64,000 nt of DNA from JADKCL01 sp046329055 (GTDB lineage: Bacteria > Bacteroidota > Bacteroidia > J057 > JADKCL01): NCBI GenBank assembly GCA_046329055.1, contig JAXLVK010000004.1, positions 43,198-107,197 on the forward strand. The letters run 5' to 3'. The notes under the pieces were generated by a model, which had not been told where the DNA came from, made no database searches, and was given only the letters and a program-made list of their open reading frames with translations. Position numbers and translations under genes: made by a program. Below, one piece after another: positions 61,146 to 64,000 of this stretch. Positions within the stretch are counted from its first letter, which is position 1. Each line of letters starts with the position of its first letter.

Positions 61146-61628
61146 ATGAGATATGTCCATATTTGCCTCTTTCTCTGCTTGATCAAGCTCAATTGTATGT
61201 CAACAAAACCCAATAACGTGGGGGAATGCATCAAGGAATTCATCACGGCCATCGAGGTCAAGGGCACGGTATTCAGCGCATTGATGCAGGAATACCACGT
61301 GGACAATGACGAAAGCCTCTTCCAATTCACTGTTGCACAGCCGGCTCCCTGCCTGCAATCCGCGACCTTCATCAAGGAAACGGGACAAGACAGGCTGGGA
61401 AATGTCACCTTGGAATTCTCTGGGGATGCCACTGTGGCCGAATTGACCAAGACCTTCGGCGAATTCCGGAACACCCCGCCTGATCCATCGGGATATTGCT
61501 CGGCGATCGCCCGCTACAAGTCCGCGAGCGAATCGCAGCGCTACGCCCTCATCATCGAACAGAAGGGGGCGATCACGCCGGAGACCGCTGTTCGCCGCAT
61601 TTCATTGCGGATCGACTACATGGATTGA
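61146..61628 (+). CDS. Small protein behind the effector-like gene, possible partner
   Basis: 160 residues starting 24 bases after the effector stop. The N-terminus MRYVHICLFLCLIKLNC is hydrophobic and ends in Cys, a relaxed lipoprotein signal; MSTKPNN at 61197 is an alternative start giving a cytoplasmic protein. The body (about 140 residues) is beta-rich and resembles small immunity or accessory proteins by size and position only. No family recognised. Confidence 0.6.
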   Translation: MRYVHICLFLCLIKLNCMSTKPNNVGECIKEFITAIEVKGTVFSALMQEYHVDNDESLFQFTVAQPAPCLQSATFIKETGQDRLGNVTLEFSGDATVAELTKTFGEFRNTPPDPSGYCSAIARYKSASESQRYALIIEQKGAITPETAVRRISLRIDYMD

Positions 61629-61704
61629 GCATCTTCCCGAGCGGCCACAGGCTATCTTTCCAGCATCAATGCCCGCCTGATCACCCGCCCGGCACCTTCG
61701 CAGC

Positions 61705-62955
61705 ATGCCCCTGAGCCCCATCTGGAAAAAGCGATTCCGCCTCCTGCTCAAGATCGGATTGAGCGTGGTCATCGCCTTTGCCTTCCTGGAGGTGATGCTC
61801 CGCATCGTCCCGCTCAAGGTCCTCGACTACCAATCCACCTTCCAATACGAGGGCGACAAGGAGCTGGGCTTCCGGCCCCTGCCACATCAGGACGCCGCAT
61901 TCCACCTGAATTGCCTGCGAAACCCCCACCTCCGCACCAATTCCGAAGGCATGCGGGGCGATGAATGGGAGACAAAACGCAGCCCCAAGATCGCCCTGCT
62001 GGGGGACAGCTTTCTTGCTGCCCTGACCATTTCCGACCAATTTCACCTGACCAAGACCCTCCAGGCCCATACTGGCGGGGAAATTTGGAACGCGGGTGTG
62101 AGTGGTTACGGGACGTACCAAGAGTTGCTGATTTGGCGGAAATTGATCGCGCCGCGGCGGCCGGACATCACGGTCCTGTTCATGTTTCTGGAAAATGACA
62201 TCCGGGACAACCACTGCGGGCTGTGCCGGGCGGAGGGGCAGCCGTATTGCCCATGCCTGGAGGTGAGTGCAGGGGCCATCAAGGAGCGGATGGACTTCGA
62301 GGTCCGCCAACCTGAGCAGGGCCTGAAGGCATGGCTGCTCCGCAACTGCCTCACCTGCCGCCTCGTGCGCAACCTGCGCCGCGACCGGGACACCAAGCCC
62401 GCCTCGGGCATCTTCTTCGACAAGGAGAGCTTCGCCTACAACATCTACCGCCCCGGCCTCGGTCACCAATGGGAGGAAGGATGGCAGGGCACCGAATGGA
62501 CCCTCCGCCAACTCAAGCAGGAATGCGACGCCATCGGCAGCAAGTTGCTCATCGTCAACGTCCCCGGCTTGTTCCAACTCGCAAACGATTGGCAGGCGGA
62601 GATGGCCGAGCAAATCGGCACCGACTCGATCCCCAGCGACTTCAAGATCGATTATCCGATACAGCGCCTGCAAACGATGGCCGACTCAGCAGGGATCGCC
62701 TTGCTGGACATGCAGCCCGCCTTCCTGCAATACCGGGATCAGCACCACCTCCAAAAGCCCTGGTTCGGCTGGTGCTGCGACGGTCACTGGAACCCCGTTG
62801 GTCACCGATTGGCCGCCGATTTGGTCCACAACCGCCTCACCGAGTTGGGCTGGGTCAATTCCGGAGAGGCAGCCCCAACCCCCGCCCCCGAAGCCATCAT
62901 GGGCACGGAGCTGATGCAGCAAGTCTATGGCTGCGAGACGGTGGACTTGGAGTGA
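61705..62955 (+). CDS. SGNH/GDSL-type hydrolase, membrane anchored
   Basis: 416 residues. N-terminal transmembrane anchor (LLLKIGLSVVIAFAFLEVMLRIV), then the SGNH blocks: IALLGDSFLAALTI (catalytic Ser in GDS), NAGVSGYGTYQELL (Gly block), FMFLENDIRDNHCG (Asn block) and CCDGHWNPVGHRL (Asp-x-His). These enzymes act as esterases or O-acetyltransferases on carbohydrates at the cell envelope; AlgX/AlgJ-type relatives share the order. Several extra Cys residues in a central CxLCRAEGxPYCPC segment are unusual. A repeat with TCAACTGTCAAC lies just downstream. Confidence 0.85.
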   Translation: MPLSPIWKKRFRLLLKIGLSVVIAFAFLEVMLRIVPLKVLDYQSTFQYEGDKELGFRPLPHQDAAFHLNCLRNPHLRTNSEGMRGDEWETKRSPKIALLGDSFLAALTISDQFHLTKTLQAHTGGEIWNAGVSGYGTYQELLIWRKLIAPRRPDITVLFMFLENDIRDNHCGLCRAEGQPYCPCLEVSAGAIKERMDFEVRQPEQGLKAWLLRNCLTCRLVRNLRRDRDTKPASGIFFDKESFAYNIYRPGLGHQWEEGWQGTEWTLRQLKQECDAIGSKLLIVNVPGLFQLANDWQAEMAEQIGTDSIPSDFKIDYPIQRLQTMADSAGIALLDMQPAFLQYRDQHHLQKPWFGWCCDGHWNPVGHRLAADLVHNRLTELGWVNSGEAAPTPAPEAIMGTELMQQVYGCETVDLE

Positions 62956-63022
62956 GCCGCCGTCCACTATCCCTTGTCAACTGTCAACTCGGAGTCGTAT
63001 TTTGCTCAAAATTTCTCCGCTC

Positions 63023-64000
63023 ATGCGTTTGCAACACTTCACTCGTCTGCTTGGGATCGCTGCATTGGGATTGGGCATCGCAGGCTGCTACCACAAGGAC
63101 CTCGACACCGACCGCTCGGACGACATCGCGGGCAATATCCTCTACATCAATGGCCCCGACACCCTCATCCTCAGCAAGGAGGAGATCTTCCAGGCCAATT
63201 CGAAGTCCTCCGAGGGCGGCGTCACGCATATCAGCGGCTACTCCGAGTTCCGGCTCACGAGCTACGCCATCCGCACGGGTGAGGTCGTGGGCAGGGTGGC
63301 GCTGGGCGAGATGCAGGAGGAGGCTTGCGAGCTCATCGGGGTGACGCCCGGCAAGGTGTGGATGTTCAGCCTGAACGATGAATTGGGACTGCATTACCGC
63401 GACCCAAAGACCCTGGAGCCGATCGCGACCTGGAATGACCTGAAGCAGAAGCCCGGGCTCGCCTCCTTCCAACCCGCCAAGCCGGAATGGCACCAACTCG
63501 GCGCGCATTATTTGATGGATCCCATGACGGGCATGTTGCTGGTCACCGACCAATCCGGCTTTCATTACCTGCTCGACCCCGAGAAATTCACCCTCGCCAA
63601 GACGGAAACCATGGGCGACCGCTACGATTGGGACAAGGATGTCCTGAGCACAAGCGGACAACTGAACCCGGAGAATTACATCAATTTCGAGGGTGACCCG
63701 CGCAAGCAGATCAAGTACCTGGACAAAATTTCCAGCCAAGACGTGAGCTTCCTGCATGGAAGGTGGGTCTTGGACCTCGATCCGGTGAAGGCCGCGAACC
63801 GCTACAGGGCCTACATGGATTCGCTCGCCAACAATGTCAAGGTGATGGAGGACAGCCTGACCCGCTACAAGTCGGCCCACCCCGAGGCGAACCAAGAGGT
63901 GGATTACGCCCACTGGAGCTATGAAAAGCGGGAAATCCACGACTTCGCCATCAACATCAAGTACAAGCTGGAGGAGGCACAGCGTGAGCTGAAAAATGCC
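63023..64000 (+). CDS. Lipoprotein, truncated by the window end
   Basis: Starts at ATG 63023 and remains open to the last base (326 codons). Signal sequence with lipobox GIAGC (RLLGIAALGLGIAGC), then a soluble domain with no family I recognise (SGYSEFRLTSYAIRTGEVVG) and a long helical C-terminal part (KVMEDSLTRYKSAHPEANQEVDYAHW). Predicted to be lipidated and exported. The 3' end lies beyond this window. Confidence 0.72.
   Translation, partial: MRLQHFTRLLGIAALGLGIAGCYHKDLDTDRSDDIAGNILYINGPDTLILSKEEIFQANSKSSEGGVTHISGYSEFRLTSYAIRTGEVVGRVALGEMQEEACELIGVTPGKVWMFSLNDELGLHYRDPKTLEPIATWNDLKQKPGLASFQPAKPEWHQLGAHYLMDPMTGMLLVTDQSGFHYLLDPEKFTLAKTETMGDRYDWDKDVLSTSGQLNPENYINFEGDPRKQIKYLDKISSQDVSFLHGRWVLDLDPVKAANRYRAYMDSLANNVKVMEDSLTRYKSAHPEANQEVDYAHWSYEKREIHDFAINIKYKLEEAQRELKNA

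Noticed and set aside
1..64000. tRNA, rRNA or transposase genes
   Set aside because: No cloverleaf-like sequence, rRNA segment or transposase motif was recognised by eye; a tool search could still find one.

Overview
The window reads as a chromosomal segment of a GC-rich member of the Bacteroidota, probably near the Saprospiria or a related environmental lineage. The evidence is three secreted proteins with type IX secretion (T9SS) or gliding-type C-terminal domains, a gldN homologue, promoter-like TAnnTTTG boxes, the Bacteroidota form of lysyl-tRNA synthetase with a C-terminal tail, a DUF349 repeat protein, and many long perfect inverted repeats between genes. No rRNA, tRNA or CRISPR array was recognised.

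Layout. 0-2.7 kb (minus): a protein with an eCIS-cargo-like N-terminal motif, followed by a lipoprotein. 3-9 kb: a P-type ATPase and a large beta-propeller protein whose signal peptide lies in another frame. 9-13.7 kb: a hypothetical gene, a remnant of a T9SS-sorted gene, and an AT-rich island with a PD-(D/E)XK nuclease/P-loop NTPase, probably a defence gene. 13.7-18 kb: TPR protein, S37-like peptidase, cytochrome c and a cupin. 18-25 kb: T9SS cargo, gldN, FkbM methyltransferase and a large lectin/Ig-repeat adhesin. 25-30 kb: two copies of a 145-bp element with different but paired hairpin stems, Bacteroidota-type hypotheticals, and a saccharopine dehydrogenase-like enzyme.

30-32 kb holds a three-gene HipB/split-HipA (HipBST-like) toxin-antitoxin operon. 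It is preceded by seven near-identical operators at an exact 40-bp period, the most regular regulatory structure in the window. 32-38 kb: Asp-box propeller protein, a hypothetical, and another T9SS cargo. 38.4-39.7 kb: a TetR regulator and a thioesterase, each with the same 14-bp palindrome in its promoter. 39.8-47 kb: VTT membrane protein, Omp85-like barrel, zinc-ribbon proteins, sucD, lgt and an RluA-type pseudouridine synthase. 47-54 kb: OmpA-like and coiled-coil proteins, lysS, DUF349 protein. 54-58 kb: an operon of a gluzincin-type metalloprotein and an MBL-fold hydrolase. 58-59 kb: tandem hairpin repeats. 60-62 kb: a second protein with the eCIS-cargo-like motif, carrying a peptidoglycan-binding domain and HEARH zinc site, followed by a small ORF that could be its partner. 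The window ends inside a lipoprotein gene.

Three genes (propeller protein, VTT protein, RluA) have their expected product split over two frames by a one- or two-base change. They may be base-calling errors in an assembly, true mutations, or frameshifting; the sequence alone cannot decide.
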